A DNA stretch of 64,000 nucleotides from ZAX-1 sp046533095. Lineage in GTDB: Bacteria; Bacillota; Clostridia; Lachnospirales; Lachnospiraceae. The notes under the pieces are model-generated. The model was given only the letters and a program-made list of their open reading frames with translations. It was not told the origin of the DNA and made no database searches. Shown here piece by piece: positions 10,438-18,411 of this stretch; within the stretch, counting starts at the first letter, position 1, and every line of letters starts with the position of its first letter. A program made the translations under genes and the position numbers. The stretch is taken from positions 62,001 through 126,000 of the forward strand of contig JAJQRA010000030.1 in the NCBI GenBank assembly GCA_046533095.1, given 5' to 3'.

Positions 10438-11391
10438 ATGCGTAAAAAAAGTGTTAGCTATGCGAAGTATGGCTATATATTTTGCATCCCGTTTGGGTTG
10501 GCATTTTTGATTTTTTCGTTGTATCCCATTTTCTACACGGGAGCAATCAGTATTTCTGATTTCAAGGGCGTAAACGCACGGACGTTTCAGATATTAAAAG
10601 AGCCGCTTGATAATTTCATTTATGTACTGGGCAATAAATCATTTCGTAGGGCACTTGGCAATACGGCTATTTTATGGCTGGTGAACTTCATACCGCAGAT
10701 TTTACTCGCAATGCTGCTGACCGTGTGGTTTACAAATGTGCAGACGAAGGTCCGGGCACAGGGAACATTTAAGATCCTGCTTTATATGCCGAATATTATC
10801 ACGGCGGCAACGGTTGCAATGCTTTTTGGGCAGCTGTTTGCATATCCGCAAGGTCCCATCAATAGTATTTTCTTGATGCTGGGGATGGAAAAGGTGGAAT
10901 TCTTACGTAGTCCAACTGTTGCGCGGGGGATTGTGGCATTTATCCAGTTTTGGATGTGGTACGGAAGCACGATGATTGTATTGATTGCGGGTGTTTTGGG
11001 TATCAGCCCCTCTTTGTTTGAAGCGGCAGCAGTCGATGGGGCAAATGGATTCCAGACATTTTTTAGCGTCACGCTTCCGGGGCTTCGTACAATTTTACTG
11101 TATACGCTTATTACTTCTATGATTGGCGGTTTACAGATGTTTGATATCCCACAGCTGTTCCTGCTTGGAGGGCCAGATCATGCGACGGAAACGGTTTCTG
11201 TCTATATTTATAACCAAGCATTTATGGGCGGCCGCCAGTATAACGTTGCGGCAGCAGCTTCTATGATTATGTTTGCCGTTACGGCGATTCTTTCAGGTGT
11301 CCTGTTCTATATCATGCGTGACCGCGACGCTTCAAAATTTAAAAAAGAGCAGCGTGCAAGAAAAAAGCTTATGAAGGGGGCGAGCATATGA
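10438..11391 (+). CDS. Sugar ABC transporter permease, MalF-like
   Basis: This integral membrane subunit has about six transmembrane helices. The first is FCIPFGLAFLIFSLYPIFY, and the EAA loop reads EAAAVDGANGFQTFFSVTLP, which docks the ATPase. I chose ATG 10438 because GGAGAGG (10425-10431) sits 6 bp upstream; an in-frame ATG at 10423 overlaps that ribosome binding site. The product is 317 residues. Its stop overlaps the start of the next permease gene by 4 bp (ATGA), so the two permeases are translationally coupled. Together with the upstream lipoprotein it forms a CUT1-type importer lacking a local ATPase. Confidence 0.93.
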   Translation: MRKKSVSYAKYGYIFCIPFGLAFLIFSLYPIFYTGAISISDFKGVNARTFQILKEPLDNFIYVLGNKSFRRALGNTAILWLVNFIPQILLAMLLTVWFTNVQTKVRAQGTFKILLYMPNIITAATVAMLFGQLFAYPQGPINSIFLMLGMEKVEFLRSPTVARGIVAFIQFWMWYGSTMIVLIAGVLGISPSLFEAAAVDGANGFQTFFSVTLPGLRTILLYTLITSMIGGLQMFDIPQLFLLGGPDHATETVSVYIYNQAFMGGRQYNVAAAASMIMFAVTAILSGVLFYIMRDRDASKFKKEQRARKKLMKGASI

Positions 11392-12242
11392 AAAGAAATA
11401 TGTCCTTTAATCGAAATCTGACAAAAACCATTATATATGTCGTATGTATCTTCCTTGCTATTTTAAGTATACTGCCGTTTTGGCTTATGTTTGTAAATGC
11501 GACACGTTCCACTGTTCAAATTCAAAACGGTATTTCATTGTTTCCGTCCACGCATCTTTTTGCAAACTGGAAGGCAATTGGCAGCAAGGCAAGTTCAGGG
11601 TTTAATGCATTGATCGGGCTTCGCAACAGTCTTATCATTTCCGTTGGAGCGACTGCACTTGCAGTATATTTTTCATCGCTGACGGCCTATGCGCTCGTTG
11701 CATACGATTTTCGTGCAAAACAGGCATTTTTCACATTTATTATGTGTGTGCTGATGATTCCTGCACAAGTTTCGGCAATTGGGTTTTACCGCTTCATCTA
11801 CCAATTGCACTGGATGAACAATTACCTTCCGCTGATTTTACCGGCAATTGCGACGCCTGCGATGGTATTTTTTATGAGGCAGTACCTTGTCGCGTCACTG
11901 TCGCTTGAGATTGTGGAGGCCTCGCGTATTGATGGCGCAGGAGAATTTGGAACATTCAACAAAATAGTACTGCCGATTATGGTGCCGGCAATCGCGACGC
12001 AAGCGATATTCTCGTTTGTAGGAAGCTGGAATAACTTGTTTACACCCCTTATATTGCTTACCGACCAAAACATGAAGACAATGCCTATCATGGTAAGCCT
12101 ATTGCGCGGGGATATCTATAAGACGGAGTACGGCGCAGTCTATCTCGGGCTTGCGATAACCGCCTTGCCGTTGTTCATTATTTACTTCCTGCTCTCGCGC
12201 TATATCATTGCGGGCGTTGCCTTAGGCGGGGTGAAGGAGTAG
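11388..12242 (+). CDS. Sugar ABC transporter permease, MalG-like
   Basis: Second membrane subunit of the same importer, 284 residues, with six predicted helices and an EAA loop reading VEASRIDGAGEFGTFNKIVLP. It begins inside the stop of the preceding permease (ATGA overlap), typical of coupled MalF/MalG pairs. It ends with the family-typical IAGVALGGVKE. An intrinsic terminator about 85 bp downstream closes the operon. Confidence 0.93.
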   Translation: MKRNMSFNRNLTKTIIYVVCIFLAILSILPFWLMFVNATRSTVQIQNGISLFPSTHLFANWKAIGSKASSGFNALIGLRNSLIISVGATALAVYFSSLTAYALVAYDFRAKQAFFTFIMCVLMIPAQVSAIGFYRFIYQLHWMNNYLPLILPAIATPAMVFFMRQYLVASLSLEIVEASRIDGAGEFGTFNKIVLPIMVPAIATQAIFSFVGSWNNLFTPLILLTDQNMKTMPIMVSLLRGDIYKTEYGAVYLGLAITALPLFIIYFLLSRYIIAGVALGGVKE

Positions 12243-12325
12243 ACTGTTTGAAATGCGAGATCAAGAATGTTCTCATAAATGATAGGGTAATCTAGAGAGA
12301 AAAAGGAATGCATGGTAAACGCATG

Positions 12326-12365
12326 AAAAACCGGTGAGTTTTATTAAAAATTCATCGGTTTTTTT
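12326..12365 (+). terminator. Rho-independent terminator of the sugar ABC operon
   Basis: AAAAACCGGTGA pairs with TCATCGGTTTTT (one G-U pair) around an A/T-rich loop, followed by TTTT. It lies 84 bp after the last permease gene. Confidence 0.85.
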
Positions 12366-12447
12366 GTCAATTTCTGCTATAATTGTTTCATAACGTATAT
12401 TTGAGTAGATTACTGCTGTTAATAAAAGGAAATCATGAAGTTTAGCA

Positions 12448-12476
12448 TTGAAATTTTTCTCAATTCATACTATGAT
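12448..12476 (+). promoter_or_regulatory. Putative sigma-A promoter for the 12.5-15.6 kb genes
   Basis: TTGAAA (12448-12453), a 17-bp spacer, TATGAT (12471-12476). It lies between the upstream terminator and the repeat ORF. It is the best match I see in this gap. Confidence 0.55.
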
Positions 12477-12511
12477 AGAATAAGAAACAGTTTTAGGCGG
12501 GAACACAAAAA

Positions 12512-12811
12512 ATGGAGGAACCAATTTGTGTAGCGCTACAATCAATTTGTATTTGTAAAAATGGGTGGTTAAGGATATACAACGAAATTGATGAAGCACA
12601 GATGGACAGGGTACAAATAATTTGTATTTGTAAAAATGGATGGTTAAGGATATACAACGAAATGAATGGGGCACAGATGGATGAAATACAGATTGGCAGA
12701 GTGCAGATGGATGAGGCACAGATTGGCGGAGTGCAGATGGATGAGGCACAGATTGGCGGAGTGCAGATGGATGAGGTACAAATTGACTGTGCAGAAAGAA
12801 GTGTAATATGA
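12512..12811 (+). CDS. Repeat-composed small ORF (99 aa), function unknown
   Basis: I do not recognise this protein, and it may not be a real gene. It is almost entirely built from repeats: a duplicated ICICKNGWLRIYNE segment followed by decapeptides of QMDEAQIGGV type. Its stop overlaps the ATG of the next gene by 4 bp (ATGA), which would allow translational coupling. The ribosome binding site is weak. It could be an expanded 5' spacer that happens to stay open, or a leader ORF tuning the next gene. Confidence 0.3.
   Translation: MEEPICVALQSICICKNGWLRIYNEIDEAQMDRVQIICICKNGWLRIYNEMNGAQMDEIQIGRVQMDEAQIGGVQMDEAQIGGVQMDEVQIDCAERSVI
12541..12787. repeat. Two nested direct-repeat sets upstream of the small acidic gene
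   Basis: A ~47-bp repeat occurs at about 12542-12588 and 12617-12663 with one base difference. It is followed by 30-bp units at 12674-12703, 12704-12733 and 12734-12763 and a partial one at 12764-12787. Units 2 and 3 are identical. This arrangement suggests recent slippage or unequal exchange. Confidence 0.9.
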
Positions 12812-13071
12812 ACGAGTATGATAATGAATGCCTACAGGTTTTTCTAAAAAAACAAGCTCAGCTGTTTGATGAGAAAGTAGCAGATACCTTAGAGGAGGCG
12901 GAGGCATTTTTGGAGGACTGTATGGCTGTTGTATGTGAAAACATACAACAAGTAAGAGAATACTTTGAAGATAGTGGTGCGGACATCTTAGATATGGATG
13001 ATAGTGACTTAGAAGATGCACAAGAAGTATTTGCCTTGCCAAGCGGAAAATTTCTTGTAGTAGAGGCATAA
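12808..13071 (+). CDS. Small acidic protein of unknown function (87 aa)
   Basis: An 87-residue, strongly acidic protein, predicted largely helical (QLFDEKVADTLEEAEAFLED) with a DMDDSDLEDAQEVF segment and a C-terminal FALPSGKFLVVEA that looks like a short strand pair. There is no signal peptide or membrane segment. It lies 30 bp upstream of the FAD-dependent oxidoreductase gene in the same direction, so the two are probably co-expressed. I cannot assign a function. The ribosome binding site is weak, and coupling to the upstream ORF may matter. Confidence 0.6.
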   Translation: MNEYDNECLQVFLKKQAQLFDEKVADTLEEAEAFLEDCMAVVCENIQQVREYFEDSGADILDMDDSDLEDAQEVFALPSGKFLVVEA

Positions 13072-13101
13072 TAAAAGCAGTGCCAAGAAAGAAGTGAAAA
13101 T

Positions 13102-14499
13102 ATGACAAAATATGATGTGATAATTGTAGGAGCCGGTCCATCAGGGATTTTTTGCGCTTACGAATTAATCCATAAAAAACCGGGTATACGTGTATTGATG
13201 ATTGAAAAAGGAAGAAGGATAGAAGAGAGGAACTGCCCCAAAAGACAGACAAAAGTATGTATCGGCTGCCAGCCTTGTGCTATAACGACAGGATTTGCCG
13301 GAGCAGGAGCATTTTCTGATGGGAAACTGTCCCTCTCACCCGATGTGGGGGGAAATTTGCCGGAAATATTAGGATATGACAGGGCGGTCGAACTGATGCA
13401 TGAGTCAGACGAAATTTATTTGCAGTTTGGAGCTGATACGAGCGTGTATGGGCTAGGCAAGGAAGTAGAAATACGTGAAATACGGCGAAAAGCCATTAAT
13501 GCGAATTTAAAGCTGATTGAATGTCCAATTCGCCATCTTGGAACCGAAGAGGGATATAAAATATATAGTAGGCTTCAGGAGCATCTCCTTTCATGCGGAA
13601 TAGAAATGAAGTTTAACACAATGGTAAAGAATTTACTGGTAGAAGATGGACAGGCACAAGGTGTTTCTACAGATAAGGGCGAGATATTTTATGCCAATGA
13701 AATTGTATGCGCCGTAGGACGTGAGGGAGCTGACTGGTTTTCTCAAATCGGTGAGGAACACGCGATTGAAACACTGGTGGGAACTGTGGATATTGGCGTA
13801 CGCGTTGAAGTACGCGATGAAATTATGGAGTTTTTAAATAAGAATCTATACGAGGCAAAATTAGTATACCATACACCGACCTTTGACGATAAAGTACGGA
13901 CATTCTGCACGAACCCTTCTGGTGAAGTAGCGACAGAATACTATGATGACGGACTGGCAGTCGTAAATGGGCATGCCTATAAATCAAAGGAGCTTAAGAC
14001 GAATAATACGAATTTTGCATTATTGGTATCAAAAAATTTTACAAAACCATTTAAAACGCCCATTGCCTATGGAAAACAGATCGCCCAGCTTTCAAATATG
14101 CTATGCGACAACAAAATCCTAGTCCAGACGTTTGGAGATTTTCGTAGAGGCAGGCGGACAACAGAAGCGCGCCTTTCTAGAAATAATTTAATCCCAACGC
14201 TAAAAGATGCAGTGCCGGGAGATTTGTCCCTCGTATTTCCACATCGGATTATGGTTGATATTGAAGAAATGATTCAGGCGCTTGATAAAGTAACGCCTGG
14301 AATTGCCAGCGACGAAACGCTGTTATATGGAGTAGAGGTAAAATTCTACTCGAATAAAGTCGTTATAAATACAGACTTTGAAACAAGCATAAAAGGGCTG
14401 CGTGCCGTAGGGGATGGCGCATCTGTAACGAGGGGGCTGCAGCAGGCATCGGCAAACGGTATCAGCGTTGCTCGCAGTATTTTGGCAAAAGCAGAATAA
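13102..14499 (+). CDS. NAD(P)/FAD-dependent oxidoreductase (COG2509-type dehydrogenase)
   Basis: A flavoprotein with an N-terminal Rossmann nucleotide-binding motif (VIIVGAGPSG, residues 6-15) and the family's cysteine-rich segment KVCIGCQPC at about residues 51-59, followed by GFAGAGAFSDGKLSL. The C-terminal GLRAVGDGASVTRGLQQASANG is the usual second FAD contact. The length of 465 residues is normal for the family. The physiological substrate is unknown for this widespread clostridial protein. It is the second gene after the small acidic protein and is followed by a PrsA-like lipoprotein gene. Confidence 0.88.
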   Translation: MTKYDVIIVGAGPSGIFCAYELIHKKPGIRVLMIEKGRRIEERNCPKRQTKVCIGCQPCAITTGFAGAGAFSDGKLSLSPDVGGNLPEILGYDRAVELMHESDEIYLQFGADTSVYGLGKEVEIREIRRKAINANLKLIECPIRHLGTEEGYKIYSRLQEHLLSCGIEMKFNTMVKNLLVEDGQAQGVSTDKGEIFYANEIVCAVGREGADWFSQIGEEHAIETLVGTVDIGVRVEVRDEIMEFLNKNLYEAKLVYHTPTFDDKVRTFCTNPSGEVATEYYDDGLAVVNGHAYKSKELKTNNTNFALLVSKNFTKPFKTPIAYGKQIAQLSNMLCDNKILVQTFGDFRRGRRTTEARLSRNNLIPTLKDAVPGDLSLVFPHRIMVDIEEMIQALDKVTPGIASDETLLYGVEVKFYSNKVVINTDFETSIKGLRAVGDGASVTRGLQQASANGISVARSILAKAE

Positions 14500-14574
14500 A
14501 AACGGGTGCAAAATCGTGACACACAAACATATAGGAGTGTATGGACGCTATTCGCTCAAAAGTAGGATGCGCAG

Positions 14575-15564
14575 ATGAAAATAAGAAAAATAGGTATCTT
14601 TATCGTATGTATTTTTTTGGGGACCACCTGCTTGGCAGGCTGTAGTATCGGCGATACGAAGGTTGTGTTTCAGGCAGACTTGGCCCAGAAAGAAGTATTT
14701 GAAATCAACAAAAAACCGTGTTCCTTGTCAGAAGCAAAGGTATTTTTAACAAACTATCAAAATATCTATGCGACCATGTATGGCGTGGATTTGTGGAAAC
14801 ATGATTTTGGCAATGGTGGCCTTTATAAATATGTAAAAGAACTGACCATTTCCCAATTGGCTCAGATTAAAAGTATGATTTCCCTTGCAGAACAGGAGGA
14901 TATCATGCTAACAGAAGATGAACTTGAGAAAATCAAAGTGGCGGCAAAAGAATACTATGACTCCTTGACAGAGAAAGAAATCCAGTATATGGAAATTTCC
15001 CAAGGAACCATAGAGGAACTATACCGGCAATATGGATTGGCAAATAAATTGTATACCCATTTAACGACAGGTGTCAATGACGAGGTAAGCGATGATGAGG
15101 CAAGGATCATACAGGCAACACAAATATACATAAAAAGTGAAATGATGGCAAAAGAAATCAAAAACAAATTAGATCAGGGGGGAGATTTTGCTTCCTTGGC
15201 CAGCACCTATAATGAAGCGGTTGACAACGATATTACATTTGGCAGAGGGGTGCTTCCAAAAGAGGTGGAAGAAGCAGCGTTTGCAATGGAGACAAACGAT
15301 ATCATCGGCTATATCGAAACGGAGGGTGGCTATTATTTCTTAAAATGTATCAACAATTACAATCAGGAATTAACAGATGAAAACAAACTGGTCATTGTTG
15401 AAAAAAGAAGAAAAGAAAAATTCGATGATGTATACGATGAATTTGTTCTGTCGCTGCCATCTAAATTTAATAAAGTGCTATGGGATGCAGTTGAAATTGA
15501 AATTAATAGTCAAATAACAACATCCAGCTTTTTTGAAGTATACGACAAATATTGCAAGTGGTAA
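14575..15564 (+). CDS. PrsA/SurA-like peptidyl-prolyl isomerase lipoprotein
   Basis: This is a predicted extracytoplasmic folding factor. The signal peptide IGIFIVCIFLGTTCLAGC ends in a lipobox (LAGC, Cys at residue 23). A SurA-like helical N-terminal region precedes a C-terminal parvulin-type domain, visible as GGDFASLASTYNEA, then FGRGVLPKEVEEAAFAM and GGYYFLKCINNY. At 329 residues it is close to the usual PrsA length. It follows the oxidoreductase gene by 75 bp and is closed by a bidirectional terminator. A chaperone without strong isomerase activity is also possible. Confidence 0.82.
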   Translation: MKIRKIGIFIVCIFLGTTCLAGCSIGDTKVVFQADLAQKEVFEINKKPCSLSEAKVFLTNYQNIYATMYGVDLWKHDFGNGGLYKYVKELTISQLAQIKSMISLAEQEDIMLTEDELEKIKVAAKEYYDSLTEKEIQYMEISQGTIEELYRQYGLANKLYTHLTTGVNDEVSDDEARIIQATQIYIKSEMMAKEIKNKLDQGGDFASLASTYNEAVDNDITFGRGVLPKEVEEAAFAMETNDIIGYIETEGGYYFLKCINNYNQELTDENKLVIVEKRRKEKFDDVYDEFVLSLPSKFNKVLWDAVEIEINSQITTSSFFEVYDKYCKW

Positions 15565-15642
15565 AGGAAACGAAAAAGTGAGGATTACGCACAAGATGTC
15601 AATACACCTCGTGTTGCTTAGGTACTAAATAGTTGAAAAAAA

Positions 15643-15692
15643 AGAAACTGCTGTTGCCAAACAATATAATTGATCTGGCGACAGCAGTTTTT
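15643..15692. terminator. Bidirectional terminator between the PrsA-like gene and htpG
   Basis: AAACTGCTGT pairs with ACAGCAGTTT, with A-rich sequence on the left and T-rich sequence on the right, so it can serve both convergent genes. Confidence 0.8.
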
Positions 15693-15759
15693 CTCAATAG
15701 CATAGCACTTTATTTTTTGTGAAAGCAGCATGTGCGAAACAGTATGCTTTTTGTGTTGT

Positions 15760-17970
15760 CTATTTCGCCAACAGCATCATAATTTTATTGCTGCGTGTTA
15801 TAAATTTGCCCATAGCCTCCGGTGAGAGTGGCTGATTGCTTAACAGGGCCAAATCATAGAGCTGCTCGCAGAAAGTAGCTACATGTTTGGAGTCCGTATG
15901 TGATAAAATGTACGTAACAAGTTCGTTGTTTGCATTCAGTACAAGGGTGTGGTTTCCTCCAAACATAGACGTGTCCATGCCCATGCCGTTCATGCTGTAC
16001 ATTTTCATCATGTCCTGCATACGCCGTCCCTCTTCGGAGAGGGTAATGATAGAAGAAATTTCTGCATTTTTAAGCTTTTCAACCTTGACATCAAGCTTGT
16101 CGTTATTTAATGCTTTGCGGAATAGTTCAGTTAAAGAGTCTTTTGCCTCCTTTAACTCCTCCTTAGAACTGTCCTCCATTAAGGAGTCAGTCAAATCAGC
16201 ATCAATTCTCTGGAATCGGAATTTCTCATTTCTACGTTCTAGCTGGGTAATGAAAGAAGTATCGATATTGTGGTCTAAAATAACGGCATCCATGCCTTGT
16301 TCCTTGAACATGGCAACATACTGCCCCTGCTGTTTTAAGTCAGTAACGTAATAAATGGTTTTTCTGGTGTCTTTTGGATCGCCCTCTTCTAAATCTTCAC
16401 CTTCAAAGTCGCTATCCGTGGCAGAAGTTTCCTCTAAAGTATCTGCTGATGAAGCCTCGTCCGTGGCAGCATCTGCATTTTCCACCGTTGTGGCATCTGA
16501 TTCACCCGTGGCAGCGTTTGCTTTCTCCGTTGCGGCATCTGCTTCACTTGTTGTAGCATCTGCATTTTCCTCTGCTGTGGTTTTGGCTTCCTCTACTTTT
16601 AAACACTCTGGCAGTGTAAGGTATTTGCTATCCAGATTTTTAAACAAAATATAGTCATTCATTTTGTCACAGAATTTTTCGTCTTTTAAGCAGCCGAATT
16701 TAATAAATGGGCTGATATCGTCCCAATATTTTTCATAGGATTCTTTTTCCGTTTTACACATGCCGGATAATTTATCCGCTACTTTTTTTGTAATGTAGTC
16801 TGATATTTTTTTCACAAAGCCATCGTTTTGCAGTGCAGACCGAGATACGTTTAATGGCAAATCCGGACAATCAATCACACCTTTTAAGAGCATTAGGAAT
16901 TCCGGAATGACTTCTTTAATATTATCGGCGATGAAAACCTGATTGTTATAAAGCTTAATCGTACCCTCAAGCGAGTCATATTCGGTATTGATTTTCGGGA
17001 AGTATAAAATACCTTTTAAATTAAAAGGATAATCCATATTCAAATGAATCCAGAACAAAGGTTCTTTGTAGTCTGCAAATACTTTCCGGAAAAAAGTCTT
17101 ATATTCTTCATCGGTGCAGTCATTTGGATGCTTTGCCCAAAGTGGAGAGGTATCATTTAGGGGAATCGGACGTTTCACGATTTTTGCTTTTTCTAAACGT
17201 GGGGAAATTTCAACAAGTTCCTTCTCGCCATTTTCATTTTCTTTCTCTTCGGTTTTAGGCTCTTCGATAATATGCTCGATAACGGTATCTTTTTCGGTCA
17301 CTTCTTCTTCTAAAACGGTCTCATATTCTGTTTCTGCATTTGCTTTGCTCAAAAAAAGCGGGATAGGCATAAAGGAGCAATATTTTTCAATGACTTCTTT
17401 TGCACGGTATTCATTGGAAAATTCTACGCAGTCTTCGTTTAAATATAAGGTGATCTCTGTACCAATTCCCTCTTTTGTGCCCTCTGACATATCAAATTCC
17501 GTACCGCCGTCACAGGTCCAGTGAACTGCAGCTGCGCCCTCTTGATAGGACAGGGTATCAATATGCACTTCCGTTGCTACCATAAATGCGGAATAAAAGC
17601 CAAGTCCAAAATGTCCGATAATTTGTTCTTCGTTTGCCTTGTCCTTATATTTCTCTAAAAAGTCTGCCGCGCCGGAAAAGGCAATCTGGTTAATGTATTC
17701 CTCGACCTCGTCTGCCGTCATACCAAGTCCGTTATCAATAAATTTAATTGATTTGTCCTCTGGATTTACAATAATCTGAATATTTGGCTCATAATCGTCT
17801 GCAATGGAATATTCACCCATTAAATCAAGTTTTTTCAGTTTTGTAATCGCATCGCAGCCATTAGAAATTAATTCACGATAGAAAATATCGTGGTCGGAAT
17901 ACAACCATTTTTTGATAATAGGAAAAATGTTGTCGCTGTTGATTGAAAGATTTCCATGTTTGTTACTCAT
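15760..17970 (-). CDS. htpG: HtpG, Hsp90-type chaperone with an acidic Ala/Thr-rich insertion
   Basis: A cytosolic ATP-dependent Hsp90 chaperone. The N-terminal GHKL ATPase region shows ELISNGCDAI, FIDNGLGMT and GHFGLGFYSAFMVA. The middle domain shows NVSRSALQ. The start is ATG 17970 with AAAGGAG 10 bp upstream; an in-frame GTG at 17979 overlaps the spacer. At 736 residues it exceeds the typical ~620-680. Much of the excess is a repetitive acidic segment at about residues 460-535 (ATTSEADAATEKANAATGES type units) in the middle domain. A second charged stretch around residues 220-255 is also extended. A perfect CIRCE element upstream points to HrcA control. Confidence 0.96.
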   Translation of the reverse strand: MSNKHGNLSINSDNIFPIIKKWLYSDHDIFYRELISNGCDAITKLKKLDLMGEYSIADDYEPNIQIIVNPEDKSIKFIDNGLGMTADEVEEYINQIAFSGAADFLEKYKDKANEEQIIGHFGLGFYSAFMVATEVHIDTLSYQEGAAAVHWTCDGGTEFDMSEGTKEGIGTEITLYLNEDCVEFSNEYRAKEVIEKYCSFMPIPLFLSKANAETEYETVLEEEVTEKDTVIEHIIEEPKTEEKENENGEKELVEISPRLEKAKIVKRPIPLNDTSPLWAKHPNDCTDEEYKTFFRKVFADYKEPLFWIHLNMDYPFNLKGILYFPKINTEYDSLEGTIKLYNNQVFIADNIKEVIPEFLMLLKGVIDCPDLPLNVSRSALQNDGFVKKISDYITKKVADKLSGMCKTEKESYEKYWDDISPFIKFGCLKDEKFCDKMNDYILFKNLDSKYLTLPECLKVEEAKTTAEENADATTSEADAATEKANAATGESDATTVENADAATDEASSADTLEETSATDSDFEGEDLEEGDPKDTRKTIYYVTDLKQQGQYVAMFKEQGMDAVILDHNIDTSFITQLERRNEKFRFQRIDADLTDSLMEDSSKEELKEAKDSLTELFRKALNNDKLDVKVEKLKNAEISSIITLSEEGRRMQDMMKMYSMNGMGMDTSMFGGNHTLVLNANNELVTYILSHTDSKHVATFCEQLYDLALLSNQPLSPEAMGKFITRSNKIMMLLAK
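16385..16600. repeat. Degenerate 21-24 bp repeats inside htpG
   Basis: On the plus strand, GCATCTG-type units recur at 21-30 bp spacing. On the coding strand they give Ala/Thr/Asp/Glu units such as ENADATTSEADAATEKANA. The tract is in frame and flanked by well-conserved HtpG sequence, so it is a low-complexity insertion, not a frameshift. Confidence 0.8.
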
Positions 17971-18037
17971 ATAAAACACTCCTTTTAAAATTCAATTTTG
18001 TTTTTTGTACTGGTAGCATGTTTATTGCCCTGAATAA

Positions 18038-18066
18038 ATAGTAATACGGAAAACAAAAAAAGTCAA
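18038..18066 (-). promoter_or_regulatory. htpG promoter
   Basis: On the minus strand TTGACT (18066-18061), a 17-bp spacer, and TACTAT (18043-18038). The CIRCE element ends 8 bp upstream of the -35 box. Confidence 0.75.
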
Positions 18067-18073
18067 TAGAAAA

Positions 18074-18100
18074 TTAGCACTCTTTAAAGACGAGTGCTAA
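18074..18100. promoter_or_regulatory. CIRCE operator (HrcA binding site)
   Basis: TTAGCACTC and GAGTGCTAA separated by exactly 9 bp, a perfect match to the CIRCE consensus bound by the heat-shock repressor HrcA. It lies between the divergent htpG and MATE promoters, 8 bp from the htpG -35 box and 48 bp before the MATE -35 box. htpG is the expected target. Confidence 0.95.
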
Positions 18101-18148
18101 CAAATTTAAAAAACGGTGTTTTCGAAAAGAAGAATGCGGTTTTTAATA

Positions 18149-18176
18149 TTGACATAAAATGAAAAACGCCTATAAT
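18149..18176 (+). promoter_or_regulatory. Promoter directed at the MATE gene
   Basis: TTGACA (18149-18154), a 16-bp spacer, TATAAT (18171-18176): both boxes match consensus. The transcript would carry a leader of about 230 nt before the MATE start. Confidence 0.8.
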
Positions 18177-18181
18177 AAAAA

Positions 18182-18411
18182 ATGAATTTAAAATAGACGA
18201 AAAGAAATAAAGCTTCATCTACATAAATTGTGGCGATTCATTGCACCTTCTGAATCGTTGCTGCAAAGCGCGCAATGGAGGAACCCATCTTAAAACCCAA
18301 TCGAAATCAAATTTGTGAAGGCACAAATCTACAAATTGGCTGTATATCAAATTATATGCAAAAAGATTGGAAAAATGAAAACAAATCGGTTATAATGTGA
18401 GGAGTATCAAG
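18182..18411 (+). other. Long 5' leader of the MATE gene, unassigned
   Basis: About 230 nt separate the promoter from the start codon. Small hairpins can be drawn: GATTCA/TGAATC near 18235-18257 and ATTTGTG/CACAAAT near 18312-18330. Multidrug exporters are often riboswitch-controlled, but I recognise no known riboswitch consensus here and see no clear terminator before the ribosome binding site. Confidence 0.35.

Noticed and set aside
12644..13252. 202-residue minus-strand open frame
   Set aside because: It lies opposite repeats, the small acidic gene and the start of the FAD oxidoreductase, and shows no protein-like motif.
18270..18290. GGAGGAACCCA in the MATE leader, reminiscent of the c-di-AMP (ydaO) riboswitch core
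   Set aside because: The other conserved ydaO segments that should flank it are not found, so the match is probably chance.
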